The translations under genes were made by a program, and so were the position numbers. From the NCBI GenBank assembly GCA_004557385.1, contig SFEA01000027.1:1-31878 (forward strand): DNA of 31,878 bases, read 5' to 3'. Shown one piece after another: positions 16,628-24,746 of the stretch. Under the pieces are notes generated by a model. That model saw only the letters and a program-made list of their open reading frames with translations, made no database searches and had not been told where the DNA came from. How positions within the stretch are numbered: position 1 is the stretch's first letter; each line of letters begins with the position of its first letter. The stretch comes from Bacteroidales bacterium (GTDB lineage Bacteria > Bacteroidota > Bacteroidia > Bacteroidales > Muribaculaceae).

Positions 16628-17407
16628 ATGCAGACAGTATTATTTCACGACACAATATTCGGGCCCATTCACAGCCGTCGGTTGGGAATTTCGCTCGGTG
16701 TAAACCTCATGCCTAACGACGGCAAAATATGCTCGTTCGACTGCGTTTACTGCGAAGCCGGCTACAATGCTCAGGGTCAAGGCACCACAGGTGTGCCTTC
16801 GCGCGACCAAGTGCGCAAACAGCTTCGCAAAAAGCTTGCCGCCATGCACGAGGCGGGCGAAGCGCTCGACGTAATCACCTTCTCGGGCAACGGCGAGCCC
16901 ACTCTGCACCCGCAGTTCAAGCAGATTGTGCACGACGTGATTAACCTGCGCAACCACTACTTCCCCGAAGCCAAAGTGTCGGTGCTGAGCAACAGCACAA
17001 TGGCTGGAAAACCAAGCGTGATTGAAGCTCTGAAGATGGTCGACAACAACATCCTCAAACTCGACTCGGCAATTGCTCACACGCTGCGGCTTATCAACCA
17101 ACCCAAATCGGACAACGTGCAGCCCGACGGCGTGATTGCCGACCTTAAAGCGTTTGGCGGAAAATGCATTGTGCAAACCATGATGCTGCGCGGCGAACAC
17201 AACGGCAAACACATCGACAACACCACCGATGCCGAAATCGATGCCCTCATTGCCGCATACCTCGAAATAAAGCCTCGCGAAGTGATGCTCTACTCCATCG
17301 ACCGCAAAACACCAGAGGAGAACCTCGAGAAAGTGAGCGCCGACGAACTGCAACGCATTGCCGACCGCATGCGCGCTGCCGGCATCACCGTGCAAGTGAA
17401 TGCCTAA
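16628..17407 (+). CDS. Radical SAM protein
   Basis: This 259-residue single-domain radical SAM protein has the iron-sulfur motif CSFDCVYC (C35, C39, C42; CX3CX2C) and the SAM-binding stretch FSGNGEPTLHP (85-95). The beta-strand motif VSVLSNSTM fits the partial TIM barrel. The N-terminal motif FGPIHSRRLGISLGVNL with PNDGKICSFDC is typical of a widely conserved group sometimes annotated as wybutosine-synthesis (TYW1)-like. The substrate in bacteria is not known. No SPASM or second Fe-S domain is seen. The LD-carboxypeptidase gene follows after 17 bases on the same strand, so the two are probably one transcript, though no functional link is obvious. Confidence 0.92.
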   Translation: MQTVLFHDTIFGPIHSRRLGISLGVNLMPNDGKICSFDCVYCEAGYNAQGQGTTGVPSRDQVRKQLRKKLAAMHEAGEALDVITFSGNGEPTLHPQFKQIVHDVINLRNHYFPEAKVSVLSNSTMAGKPSVIEALKMVDNNILKLDSAIAHTLRLINQPKSDNVQPDGVIADLKAFGGKCIVQTMMLRGEHNGKHIDNTTDAEIDALIAAYLEIKPREVMLYSIDRKTPEENLEKVSADELQRIADRMRAAGITVQVNA

Positions 17408-17424
17408 TCAATCAGCCACAAATT

Positions 17425-18333
17425 ATGGAACAAATCATCTTTCCGTCGCCGCTGACCAAAGGCGACAAAATAGCTATCATATCGCCTGCAAGCCACATCT
17501 TGCCCGAATATGTCGACGGCGCTTGCCAAGCCATCGCCCAAATGGGCTTTCAGCCCGTAGTTAGCACACACTGCAAAGGACAATGCGGCGGCTATTCCGG
17601 CACCATCGAGCAACGCCTTGCCGACTTCCTCGAAGCGCTGCATAACCCCGAGGTGAAAGCCATTTTGTGCAGCCGCGGCGGATACGGCGTGGTGCATCTG
17701 CTCGAATATCTTTCTGCCGACGACATAGCCGAGAATGCCAAGTGGCTCATCGGGTTCAGCGACATCTCGGCGCTGCATGCTGCAATGGTGGCAAGCGGTG
17801 TGGCAAGCATTCACGCCTCGATGGCTAAGCATCTCACGCAATTCGGCGTCGACGACGAGGCTACCGTGGCGCTATTCAACATTCTGCAAGGCAAATTGCC
17901 CACCTACCAGACGCCTTCGCACGCTTTCAACAAACCCGGCACCGCCACCGGCACGCTCACCGGCGGCAACATGGCTGTGCTGTGCGGACTGCTTGACACC
18001 GAGTTCGACCTCCTCAGCCGCGGCGACATCCTGTTCATTGAAGATGTGGGCGAAGAAGTATACAAAATCGAACGCATGCTCTACAACCTGCGTCTCAGCG
18101 GCGTGCTGCCCATGATTAAAGGCTTGATTGTGGGACGATTCACCGACTACCGCAACCCCGACGGAAACGGCGACTCAATGGAGCAGATGGTGAAACGCAT
18201 GGTTGAACCTTACGACATTCCTGTGGCATTCGATTTCCCGGTGGGACACGTCGACGAAAACATGCCGCTCATCGAGGGCGCACAAGTTACCCTCACCGTT
18301 GCCGACACCGTCACCCTGCAGTTCCACGCATAA
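17425..18333 (+). CDS. Murein LD-carboxypeptidase (peptidase S66)
   Basis: This enzyme removes the terminal D-Ala from muropeptide tetrapeptides by cutting an L-D bond, a step in peptidoglycan recycling in the cytoplasm. The 302-residue protein starts with KGDKIAIISPAS and has CSRGGYGVVHLLEYL (82-96). Catalytic residues expected from LdcA are present: Ser112 in GFSDIS, Glu206 in FIEDVGEE and His275 in GHVDEN. An in-frame ATG much further upstream (17164) lies inside the radical SAM gene and encodes basic nonsense-like sequence, so the start at 17425 is chosen. It lies 17 bases after the radical SAM gene. Repeat copy 1 begins 12 bases after the stop. Together with PBP1A it belongs to cell-wall metabolism. 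Confidence 0.95.
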   Translation: MEQIIFPSPLTKGDKIAIISPASHILPEYVDGACQAIAQMGFQPVVSTHCKGQCGGYSGTIEQRLADFLEALHNPEVKAILCSRGGYGVVHLLEYLSADDIAENAKWLIGFSDISALHAAMVASGVASIHASMAKHLTQFGVDDEATVALFNILQGKLPTYQTPSHAFNKPGTATGTLTGGNMAVLCGLLDTEFDLLSRGDILFIEDVGEEVYKIERMLYNLRLSGVLPMIKGLIVGRFTDYRNPDGNGDSMEQMVKRMVEPYDIPVAFDFPVGHVDENMPLIEGAQVTLTVADTVTLQFHA

Positions 18334-18345
18334 AATAATAAGGGA

Positions 18346-18844
18346 CTGTGTCATAATAGGTAATTTCCAAAGAATATCGTACGCTTTGTCGCCTGAAAGG
18401 CGTGAAGCCGAGCCTTGGCGAGGCACTTAGCCCGGGGTAAGCGAAGCGCAACCCCGGGTCAAAGACATCCAAATCTATGGCGTCCGGACAGGACGCGAAT
18501 TACATCTGCTGCTGAATCTGCAACCGCTCCACGGTTGTAGATGATGGGGAGCGTTTTGCCTCTCCCCACATAGTCGCCTGCGGCGCCAATGTGGGTTATT
18601 GACGATGTAACCGCTCGCGCGGTTAATATCGCTGGTTTCCAATTCATTACACTTATACGACACCTAACGCACAACCGCGCGAGCGGTTGCAATATCAATA
18701 ACCTCACGTTGACGACAAGCGAAGCGCAGTCGGCTACGTGGGGAAAGCCGATGAACCCCAGAGGCATCAACCGTGGAGCGGTTGCACACCCAGCTGCCAA
18801 GAATTACTTGTGGATGTTTTTTAAAAACATCTATTACGACACAG
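18346..18844 (+). repeat. Dispersed mosaic repeat, copy 1 (MITE-like)
   Basis: A non-coding element of about 500 bp with imperfect terminal inverted repeats, CTGTGTCATAAT (18346-18357) / ATTACGACACAG (18833-18844). The head (18381-18460) matches copy 2 at 75 of 80 bases in the same orientation. It contains the hairpin CCCGGGGT / ACCCCGGG. The body (18492-18743) matches copy 2 (29135-29390) only when one is reversed. The body carries small hairpins with CAACCG/CGGTTG arms: 18521-18537, 18609-18626, 18672-18690, and a mirror of the first at 18768-18784. No transposase is present. Open frames here are artefacts of GC-rich repeats. Family unknown to me. Confidence 0.85.
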
Positions 18845-18855
18845 CAAATAATTTG

Positions 18856-19866
18856 TTATCGATTATCACCCATTATCTCGTTCCAAACGGTGCGGGCAAA
18901 GGTGTGATTGGCGTCGTCGCACGATGCCTCCCAGTACATTGCGCCGCGCAGGCCGCGCTCAAGGGCATATTGGCATTTCACAGCAAGCGAACGGGCATTG
19001 TCGAAGGTATACACCACCGTGCCGAGGCTGTCGGTGAGCAACGCATACTGACCCTCGTCGTTCCATTGCTCGGTGAGAGCGCTGTCGGCTTTCACCTTCT
19101 CAATCGACGATTCACGCGGTTTCTTGAGCGTACCCTTGCCATAGAACGGCAGCCCGAGCACCAACTGGTCGGCAGGCACGCCGGCTGCCAGGTGAGCATC
19201 TACGGCGCGCTCCACGGTCATCATAGTGGTGTCGGCGCTGTGCATGGCTGCGTGATGATTAGGCACCACTGCCATGTCGTATGCCATAATATTCACAAAA
19301 TCGACATATTGCAGAAACGCCTTAAAATCGAAGTGCTTTGCCGAAGCCGGGGTGGCAAGCGTGAGCAGGCGGTCCTTGCCCAACACATTGCGCAAGTCGC
19401 GCATCAGCAGGGTGAAGTTTCGGGTGTCGTCGGGGCTTGCCGAGATGCCGGCTGCTGCCACTGTGGGATATTCCCAATCGATGTCGATGCCATCGATGCC
19501 ATAAGCCTCAACAATGTCGAGGCAAGCCTGTGCGAACTTGCCGCGCAGGCTGTCGCTGGCTGCCATCTCGCTGAAATTGCCGCTTCCCCAGCCGCCTATC
19601 GAAAGCAACACCTTGAGTTTTTTATTCTGTTTCTTCAGGTCAACCACTTGGCGGAAACCGTCAGGGTTGCCAATTCGCACACTGTCGAATGAGTCGGTAA
19701 CGTGTCCAAAAGCATAATTGATGTGTGTAAACAGCGACGGGTCGACAGGCACGTCGGTGCGGAAAACGTATGCCACCACCACCTTGTCGGTCTTTGGTTG
19801 TGTAACATACCATGCCGTGGAGAGTGCTGCAACCACCACAAGCGCCAATAGCAAGATTCGTTTCAT
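18856..19866 (-). CDS. Glycoside hydrolase family 18 (chitinase/endo-N-acetylglucosaminidase-like)
   Basis: GH18 enzymes cut beta-1,4 links next to N-acetylglucosamine (chitin or N-glycan cores) by substrate-assisted catalysis. The 336-residue protein has a signal peptide or N-terminal anchor (about 3-20, LLLALVVVAALSTAWYV) with no lipobox Cys, so a periplasmic or anchored location is likely. The TIM barrel shows LLSIGGWGSG (87-96), the catalytic DxxDxDxE motif as D125, D128, D130 and E132 (GIDGIDIDWEYP), then the strand NIMAYDM and the closing GAMYWEASCDD. All catalytic residues are present. No binding modules are attached. The gene ends 11 bases from repeat copy 1. The epimerase gene is 70 bases upstream on the same strand, and the two probably share the promoter at 20979-21010. 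Confidence 0.94.
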   Translation of the reverse strand: MKRILLLALVVVAALSTAWYVTQPKTDKVVVAYVFRTDVPVDPSLFTHINYAFGHVTDSFDSVRIGNPDGFRQVVDLKKQNKKLKVLLSIGGWGSGNFSEMAASDSLRGKFAQACLDIVEAYGIDGIDIDWEYPTVAAAGISASPDDTRNFTLLMRDLRNVLGKDRLLTLATPASAKHFDFKAFLQYVDFVNIMAYDMAVVPNHHAAMHSADTTMMTVERAVDAHLAAGVPADQLVLGLPFYGKGTLKKPRESSIEKVKADSALTEQWNDEGQYALLTDSLGTVVYTFDNARSLAVKCQYALERGLRGAMYWEASCDDANHTFARTVWNEIMGDNR

Positions 19867-19936
19867 GATATTTCCTTTCTTCTGTAATTATTGAGTTTTG
19901 GTTTATATATATATGTTTTTCAGCTTTTCGGAGAGC

Positions 19937-20947
19937 CTACAGCCACCCCACTTGTTTATACCAGGCAATGGCTTCTTTCACGCCGGCTGCCAAATCGTAT
20001 TTCGGGCTGAATCCGAAATCGTTCTGCGCATCCGACACATCCACAAGCCAGTTGCGCTGCTTCATTATCTTGTATTTGTCGCCGTTGAGCGTACTGGGCT
20101 TTAGCGTGAGCATGCCAATGGTTTCGCTCACCTTGCACACCAGCTTAACCACCCACAGCGGGCAGCACACCGGCAGCACAAAGCGCTTGCCCAACTCGGC
20201 AGCCACCAGCCGGCGAAACTCCTTTTGGGTGTAGCCTCGCGGCTCGCTAATGAAATATGCCTTGCGGGTTGCGCCATGCTCCAGCGACTGCATCACAGCC
20301 TCGGCGAGGTCCTTTACGTAGATGAACGTGAGCATCTGCTTCTTGAACCCTACGCTAAAGTCGAACCCATACTTTATTGCACGCATCATCATCAAATAGT
20401 CGCGCTCGTGAGGACCATAGACGCCCGTGCAGCGGAATATGGTGTAAGGGAAATCGGCTATTGTGCGCAGGCACGTCTCGCCATTGAATTTGCTCAAACC
20501 GTATGCCGTGTTGGGCGAGGGTATGCTTTGCGACGTGAATGGCTTGTAGCCTGCCTCGTCGCCTACGCCCATCACACTCAGGCTGCTTATCATCAGGAAC
20601 ACCTCGGGCACCGCCTCTTTTTCAATCAGCACGTCAACCAGCAACTTCAGATACTGGCAATTGATGAGGTTGAACATGGCATAGTTGGTGCACTTGGTGG
20701 CGCCGAGGTTATGCACCACATAGTCCCACTTGCCATGCTCGGCAACATGCTGCTCAATGGTTTGCGCCAGCGCATCGCCGTCGGTGAAGTCGAGCTCAAT
20801 GAAGTGTATGCGCTCGTCCTGCAAGAACACGCGCGATGTGGTGGCACGCACTGCCGCCCACGTTTCGTAGCCACGCTTCAACGCCTCTGCAACCATAAAG
20901 CCGCCAATAAAGCCGCCTGCCCCGGTTATAAGTATTTTCTTTGCCAT
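19937..20947 (-). CDS. NAD-dependent epimerase/dehydratase (extended SDR)
   Basis: This 336-residue cytoplasmic oxidoreductase of the extended short-chain dehydrogenase family likely acts on a nucleotide sugar or a related sugar or sterol substrate. Seen: the N-terminal dinucleotide motif ITGAGGFIGG (glycines 9-16), HNLGATK after the fourth strand, SSLSVMG (121-127) and the catalytic pair Tyr149 and Lys153 in YGLSKFNGE. The motif FRCTGVYGPHERDYL is typical of the family. The Met at 20947 is chosen over one four codons upstream because it starts directly at the MAKKILITG strand. It is upstream of the GH18 gene by 70 bases. The substrate cannot be told from the sequence. Confidence 0.9.
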   Translation of the reverse strand: MAKKILITGAGGFIGGFMVAEALKRGYETWAAVRATTSRVFLQDERIHFIELDFTDGDALAQTIEQHVAEHGKWDYVVHNLGATKCTNYAMFNLINCQYLKLLVDVLIEKEAVPEVFLMISSLSVMGVGDEAGYKPFTSQSIPSPNTAYGLSKFNGETCLRTIADFPYTIFRCTGVYGPHERDYLMMMRAIKYGFDFSVGFKKQMLTFIYVKDLAEAVMQSLEHGATRKAYFISEPRGYTQKEFRRLVAAELGKRFVLPVCCPLWVVKLVCKVSETIGMLTLKPSTLNGDKYKIMKQRNWLVDVSDAQNDFGFSPKYDLAAGVKEAIAWYKQVGWL

Positions 20948-20978
20948 GCGAAGTCTCAAGATAGTTGTTTAGTCGCCA

Positions 20979-21010
20979 TAAAGTTAATGCTAATTATTGT
21001 CATTGGCAAA
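20979..21010 (-). promoter_or_regulatory. Promoter of the epimerase-GH18 genes
   Basis: On the minus strand, TTTG (21007-21010), a 20-base spacer, then TAACTTTA (20979-20986), one base from the consensus, 31 bases before the epimerase ATG. Confidence 0.45.
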
Positions 21011-21089
21011 TGTGTTGCCCACATATTGCCCCACAATGGGCACAAAAGCCTCTTTAGCGACCCTCCTTCATCGCCCTACAACCGACAGC

Positions 21090-21121
21090 AAAGGCAACAC
21101 ACCCACAGGTGCATTGCCTTT
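21090..21121 (-). terminator. Candidate terminator after the PpiD-like gene
   Basis: AAAGGCAA (21090-21097) pairs with TTGCCTTT (21114-21121). Inside, CACC (21100-21103) pairs with GGTG (21108-21111). It lies about 60 bases past the PpiD-like stop. No T-run follows, so the call is moderate. Confidence 0.5.
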
Positions 21122-21182
21122 GCCAATCAACTCTATATTCTATTGAAATAGTGCTTTTTCGCTTTATTTCTATTCGGTGCTA

Positions 21183-23243
21183 TTAGAAGAAACGGAGCAT
21201 GTCCTTTTCAACCTTTACAGCCTTGCGCAGAATTTCCACTGCGTTTTGCATAACCACTTGGTTGCCTCGTGTAGAGGCAAATGTGCGGTCGGCTTCTACG
21301 TCGGTTGGAGTGCGTTCGCTCTTCGACACGCCGGTAACTTGGAATGCATACACGCCGGTAGCGCCCTTAACCGGACCAACCACAGCATCCTTCTTGGCTA
21401 CAGCCACCTTGGCAGTGAGTTCCGATTCGCCTACGCCAATCTTAGGAATGAACATCTGACCGAAAGTAACTTGTGTAGTGTCGACGGTAGCCTTCATTGC
21501 CGAAGCAAATTCAGCAAGAGTCTTCTTGCCTTCGAGCTTCTTCATGAGGTCTTCAGCCTTCTTTTCGTTGGTTGCCTTGAGAGTTACGGCAGCCTTCACT
21601 TGAGCATCTTCGAGTGGTGCATAGCCATCGTATACGGCATCGAGTGCCACAACAAGCATCTTGTCGTTGTTGTCCTTGTCGTAGATTGGCGACACGTCGC
21701 CCTTCTTGGCTTCGAACAACCATTGAATTGCCTTGCGAGTGTTTTGGATGCGGTCGATTTGAGCTGTGCTTGGGCTAATGGTGGTTTCAACCGATTGATA
21801 GCCAGCCTTCACAGCATTGGCTTCGAAAGTGGCTGCAGTGTTGTTCTTCATGATGAAGTCCTGAAGTTTGTCGTGCAAGCCATTGGTGGTGGCAGTGCTT
21901 GGATACACCTTATGTTCGATTTGAGCGATGGTGTACATTGCCTTAGGCGCCTTCTTCTCGTTAACCTTGCAGAAGAATGCAGCCTTGTCGTTGCCGTCGA
22001 GCTTGAAATAGCCGGCAGGTGCGTTAACCAACTTGGTCTTTACGCTGTCAGCCACGCCCATAATCACTTGCCATTGGTTTTCTTGGCCGTCGGCAGTCTT
22101 CACGCTCTTCTTCACTTCGGCGAGTGTTGCGCCAGCGTTGAGCATGTTCAGCACTGAGTCTTGCAGGCTCTTGGCGCCTTGAACCGACACTACGTTCACG
22201 TTAACCGAGTCAACACCAAATTCTTTCTTAACCAGCTTGACAATGTTGTAAGTGCTGGTGCTGTTGGTGAACTTAGGTTCCGACACCTGACCAACTGCAG
22301 CTGTTTCAATGAATGCCTTAACCTCGGTATCGCGGATGTCGCCCAAACGAACAACGCCTTCGTTGATGACGAGTTCGCTGTTGTTACGCACGCGGTCAAC
22401 GCCGTTTTCAAGACGAAGCGAGTCGAGTGTTTCGCCAATCATGGCAGCTGCCTTGTCGAGGTCGGCCTTCGAAGGAACAACGTCAACGGCGATGTAGTGA
22501 ATCTTGCGCACTTCCTCGTCGAGCTTATACATGTATTTGTCCTTGTCGTATTGAGCCTTAAGCTCGGCATCGGTTGGCTTGTATTGGTCGCCGGTGAGAG
22601 CATCGTAGGCTTGCTTTACGTATTGCACGGTGCTGGTAACTGCGTTTTCGCTGTTGAGCTGCTTGCGGTCGAGCTTGTTAGGCTGAATTGCGCCGGCGAT
22701 GAGGGTTTGAAGCTTCGAATACTTCAGGTTCTTAATCACTTCGCTTTGCAATTGTTCCCATTGAGTCTTTGCCTCTGCCACCTGCTGTTCGTTAGCGCCA
22801 TACTTGGTGGGGTTGTAAAGGAGGTCGTAGAGCTGTGCAGGCGATTCCACACCCATTTGACGGGCAAACTGAAGCACCATCATATTGGCGTTCTTGCCGG
22901 TCATTGCTTCGGTGATTTCGGCGTTCGACACGTCGATGCCCACGCGTTCGAGTTCCTTTTCGAGCAAGCGCTCCGAAATCATTTGCTCAATCACTTGTTG
23001 TTGAACCAAGGCTGCGTCGACAGTTTGTCCCTGGTTTTGAAGTTGTTGGCTGGCTTGTTCATAGCGTTTTTGGAATTCCACGGCGTCGATTTTGTCGCCA
23101 TCCACTTTAGCAATTGTGTTGCCACTGCCAAACAATGTACCTACCATCTTTTCGGCGTCACCAAGGATAAAGGCAAGAAGTGCCACACCGATGACAATTG
23201 TCAAAAAGACGGCTTTTTTTCTGATTTTCTCTAATGCTGCCAT
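21183..23243 (-). CDS. PpiD/SurA-like peptidyl-prolyl isomerase, membrane-anchored periplasmic chaperone
   Basis: This 686-residue protein helps fold exported proteins at the inner membrane's outer face. It has a basic N-terminus (MAALEKIRKKA), one transmembrane helix (about 11-28, VFLTIVIGVALLAFILG) and a SurA_N-like chaperone region (about 40-210; QQVIEQMISERLLEKELERVG). A PpiC-type rotamase region follows (about 240-340; VVRLGDIRDTEVKAFIETA, VGQVSEP). A second, more diverged rotamase-like part lies at about 500-660. Length and order match the PpiD-like proteins usual in Bacteroidetes. Whether the rotamase site is active cannot be judged. The promoter is at 23350-23380, with a leader of about 100 bases. 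The leader contains a weak hairpin, AGCC/GGCT (23294-23306), followed by a T8 run, a possible attenuator. Confidence 0.93.
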   Translation of the reverse strand: MAALEKIRKKAVFLTIVIGVALLAFILGDAEKMVGTLFGSGNTIAKVDGDKIDAVEFQKRYEQASQQLQNQGQTVDAALVQQQVIEQMISERLLEKELERVGIDVSNAEITEAMTGKNANMMVLQFARQMGVESPAQLYDLLYNPTKYGANEQQVAEAKTQWEQLQSEVIKNLKYSKLQTLIAGAIQPNKLDRKQLNSENAVTSTVQYVKQAYDALTGDQYKPTDAELKAQYDKDKYMYKLDEEVRKIHYIAVDVVPSKADLDKAAAMIGETLDSLRLENGVDRVRNNSELVINEGVVRLGDIRDTEVKAFIETAAVGQVSEPKFTNSTSTYNIVKLVKKEFGVDSVNVNVVSVQGAKSLQDSVLNMLNAGATLAEVKKSVKTADGQENQWQVIMGVADSVKTKLVNAPAGYFKLDGNDKAAFFCKVNEKKAPKAMYTIAQIEHKVYPSTATTNGLHDKLQDFIMKNNTAATFEANAVKAGYQSVETTISPSTAQIDRIQNTRKAIQWLFEAKKGDVSPIYDKDNNDKMLVVALDAVYDGYAPLEDAQVKAAVTLKATNEKKAEDLMKKLEGKKTLAEFASAMKATVDTTQVTFGQMFIPKIGVGESELTAKVAVAKKDAVVGPVKGATGVYAFQVTGVSKSERTPTDVEADRTFASTRGNQVVMQNAVEILRKAVKVEKDMLRFF

Positions 23244-23349
23244 TATTTAATTAATTGTTTTATTTTTTGTTTCTCTCGTTAAAAAAAATTTTGAGCCTTT
23301 ATGGCTATAAAAAAATCTTTGCGCACCTCTATAAATATAGATTAGCACG

Positions 23350-23380
23350 CAAAGATAGCAATTTTTGATAGTTGACCAAA
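23350..23380 (-). promoter_or_regulatory. Promoter of the PpiD-like gene
   Basis: On the minus strand, TTTTGG ending at 23376, a spacer of about 19 bases, then TATCTTTG (23350-23357). This is one of the best promoter matches in the window. The expected leader is about 100 bases. Confidence 0.65.
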
Positions 23381-23441
23381 ATCGAAACACGTTTTTCTGC
23401 CGAAATTGTGCCAAATTAGTGTGTTTCGGGCGTCAAACGAG

Positions 23442-24746
23442 TCATTTAATCCACTTTATCACGTCTTTAAACGAGTTCTTCTTGCCATAGAGCAGAATGC
23501 CGGTGCGATAGATTTTTGCCGACAAGGCGGTCAAGCCGATGGCGGTGCCGTAGAGCACAACCACGCTGAGCACCATCTGCCATACAGGCACATCGTAGGG
23601 CAGACGCACCATCATCACCATTGGCGAGGTGAACGGTATCATCGAGCACCAGAATGCCACGTCGCCGTCGGGGTTCTCCATGCACGCCAGCGACGCGTAG
23701 AGGGCAATGATGATGAGCACCATTATCGGGGTGGTGAACTGCGAAGCGTCGCTGGCTTGGTCGACTGCCGAGCCAAAGCCTGCAAACAGCGATGCATAGA
23801 GCAGGAATCCGCCAATGAAGTACACTACAAAGAAGAACAGAATTTGCACATAGTTGACGCTGAGCAGCATCTCAACGAAGCCGTCGGACTGCGACGACTG
23901 CGCCATGGCTTGGGCGGCATCCACTGCCTCGGGCGACGCCACTGCCGACCCTATGAAGCCCATGCCCAGCACCGTGCCGGCTATGCCCAGCAGCACTGCC
24001 CAAATGGCAACCTGCGTGAAGCCCACAAGCGCCACGCCAAGTATCTTGCCCAACATTAGCTCAAGCGGCTTGCAGCTGCTCACTATCACCTCAACAATGC
24101 GGTTGGTCTTTTCCTCTATCACGCTGTTCATAATCATTGCGCCATACATCAGCACAAAGAAGTACGACAGCATCGACAAGGCTACGCCCACTATCATGGC
24201 AATGTCGGTCGACGAGGTTTCCTCGCTGCCGCCATCGCTCCACTTGATGGAGCGCACATTCACCTCAACATTACATTCTTTCAGAATCTTCTCGAGGCCC
24301 TCGATGCCGTAGGAACGCACCTTGGCATCGGTGAGCGTCTTGCCCATGCTGCGCTCCAAATGGGCAATCAGCGTCGAGCTAACGGCACTCTCGCTGTAGA
24401 CAAGCAGCTGGTGGGTAGCCTCAACATCGCGTGGAATAATCACTATGGCATACAGCTCCTTGCCTTTCTCGTCGTAGAGCTGGCGAGCGTTGCCGCTTTT
24501 GGCTTGGTCGTAGTATTCAAAATCAAACTGGTCGTCGCTCTTAATAGCGCCGCCGTAGCGTCCGGTTTCGTCGATAACGGCTACCGTTTTCTCGTCGTTG
24601 GTGTTAATCATCTGCAGCAACACTGGTATGCAGCCCAGCAGAATCAGCAAAAACGGCATGAGCAACGTCATCACTATGAACGACTTCTTGCCCACAATTG
24701 ACATATATTCGCGCTGAAGAATCAGCAAAAAACGTTTCTTGTTCAT
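23442..24746 (-). CDS. ABC exporter permease (NatB/YhaP-like, ABC-2 type)
   Basis: This 434-residue inner-membrane permease has one N-terminal transmembrane helix (about 22-45). A large extracytoplasmic domain of about 140 residues follows, then five clustered C-terminal helices (from about residue 190 to 420). This is the ABC2_membrane_3 layout of NatB, the sodium exporter permease. The motif EEKTNRIVEVIVSSCKPLELMLGKILG is characteristic of the family (EKTNRIVEV at about 225-235). Its ATG overlaps the TGA of the ATPase gene by four bases (24743-24746), showing a two-gene operon with coupled translation. The substrate could be sodium, an antibiotic or another small molecule; the sequence does not decide. 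Confidence 0.92.
   Translation of the reverse strand: MNKKRFLLILQREYMSIVGKKSFIVMTLLMPFLLILLGCIPVLLQMINTNDEKTVAVIDETGRYGGAIKSDDQFDFEYYDQAKSGNARQLYDEKGKELYAIVIIPRDVEATHQLLVYSESAVSSTLIAHLERSMGKTLTDAKVRSYGIEGLEKILKECNVEVNVRSIKWSDGGSEETSSTDIAMIVGVALSMLSYFFVLMYGAMIMNSVIEEKTNRIVEVIVSSCKPLELMLGKILGVALVGFTQVAIWAVLLGIAGTVLGMGFIGSAVASPEAVDAAQAMAQSSQSDGFVEMLLSVNYVQILFFFVVYFIGGFLLYASLFAGFGSAVDQASDASQFTTPIMVLIIIALYASLACMENPDGDVAFWCSMIPFTSPMVMMVRLPYDVPVWQMVLSVVVLYGTAIGLTALSAKIYRTGILLYGKKNSFKDVIKWIK

Noticed and set aside
17164..17424. An 87-codon upstream extension of the LD-carboxypeptidase frame
   Set aside because: It overlaps the radical SAM gene, is rich in Arg and His as expected for an out-of-frame read, and the protein family begins at the Met at 17425.
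18459..18800. A 113-codon open frame on the minus strand inside repeat copy 1
   Set aside because: It lies wholly within the non-coding repeat, encodes hairpin sequence and is not kept open in the reversed body of copy 2.
18346..18844. CRISPR array
   Set aside because: The repeated units are hairpins of varied length and spacing in both orientations, not direct repeats with even spacers, and no cas genes are present.
20948..20959. A start four codons upstream for the epimerase
   Set aside because: The Met at 20947 starts directly at the first strand of the dinucleotide fold and has a promoter box at a suitable distance.
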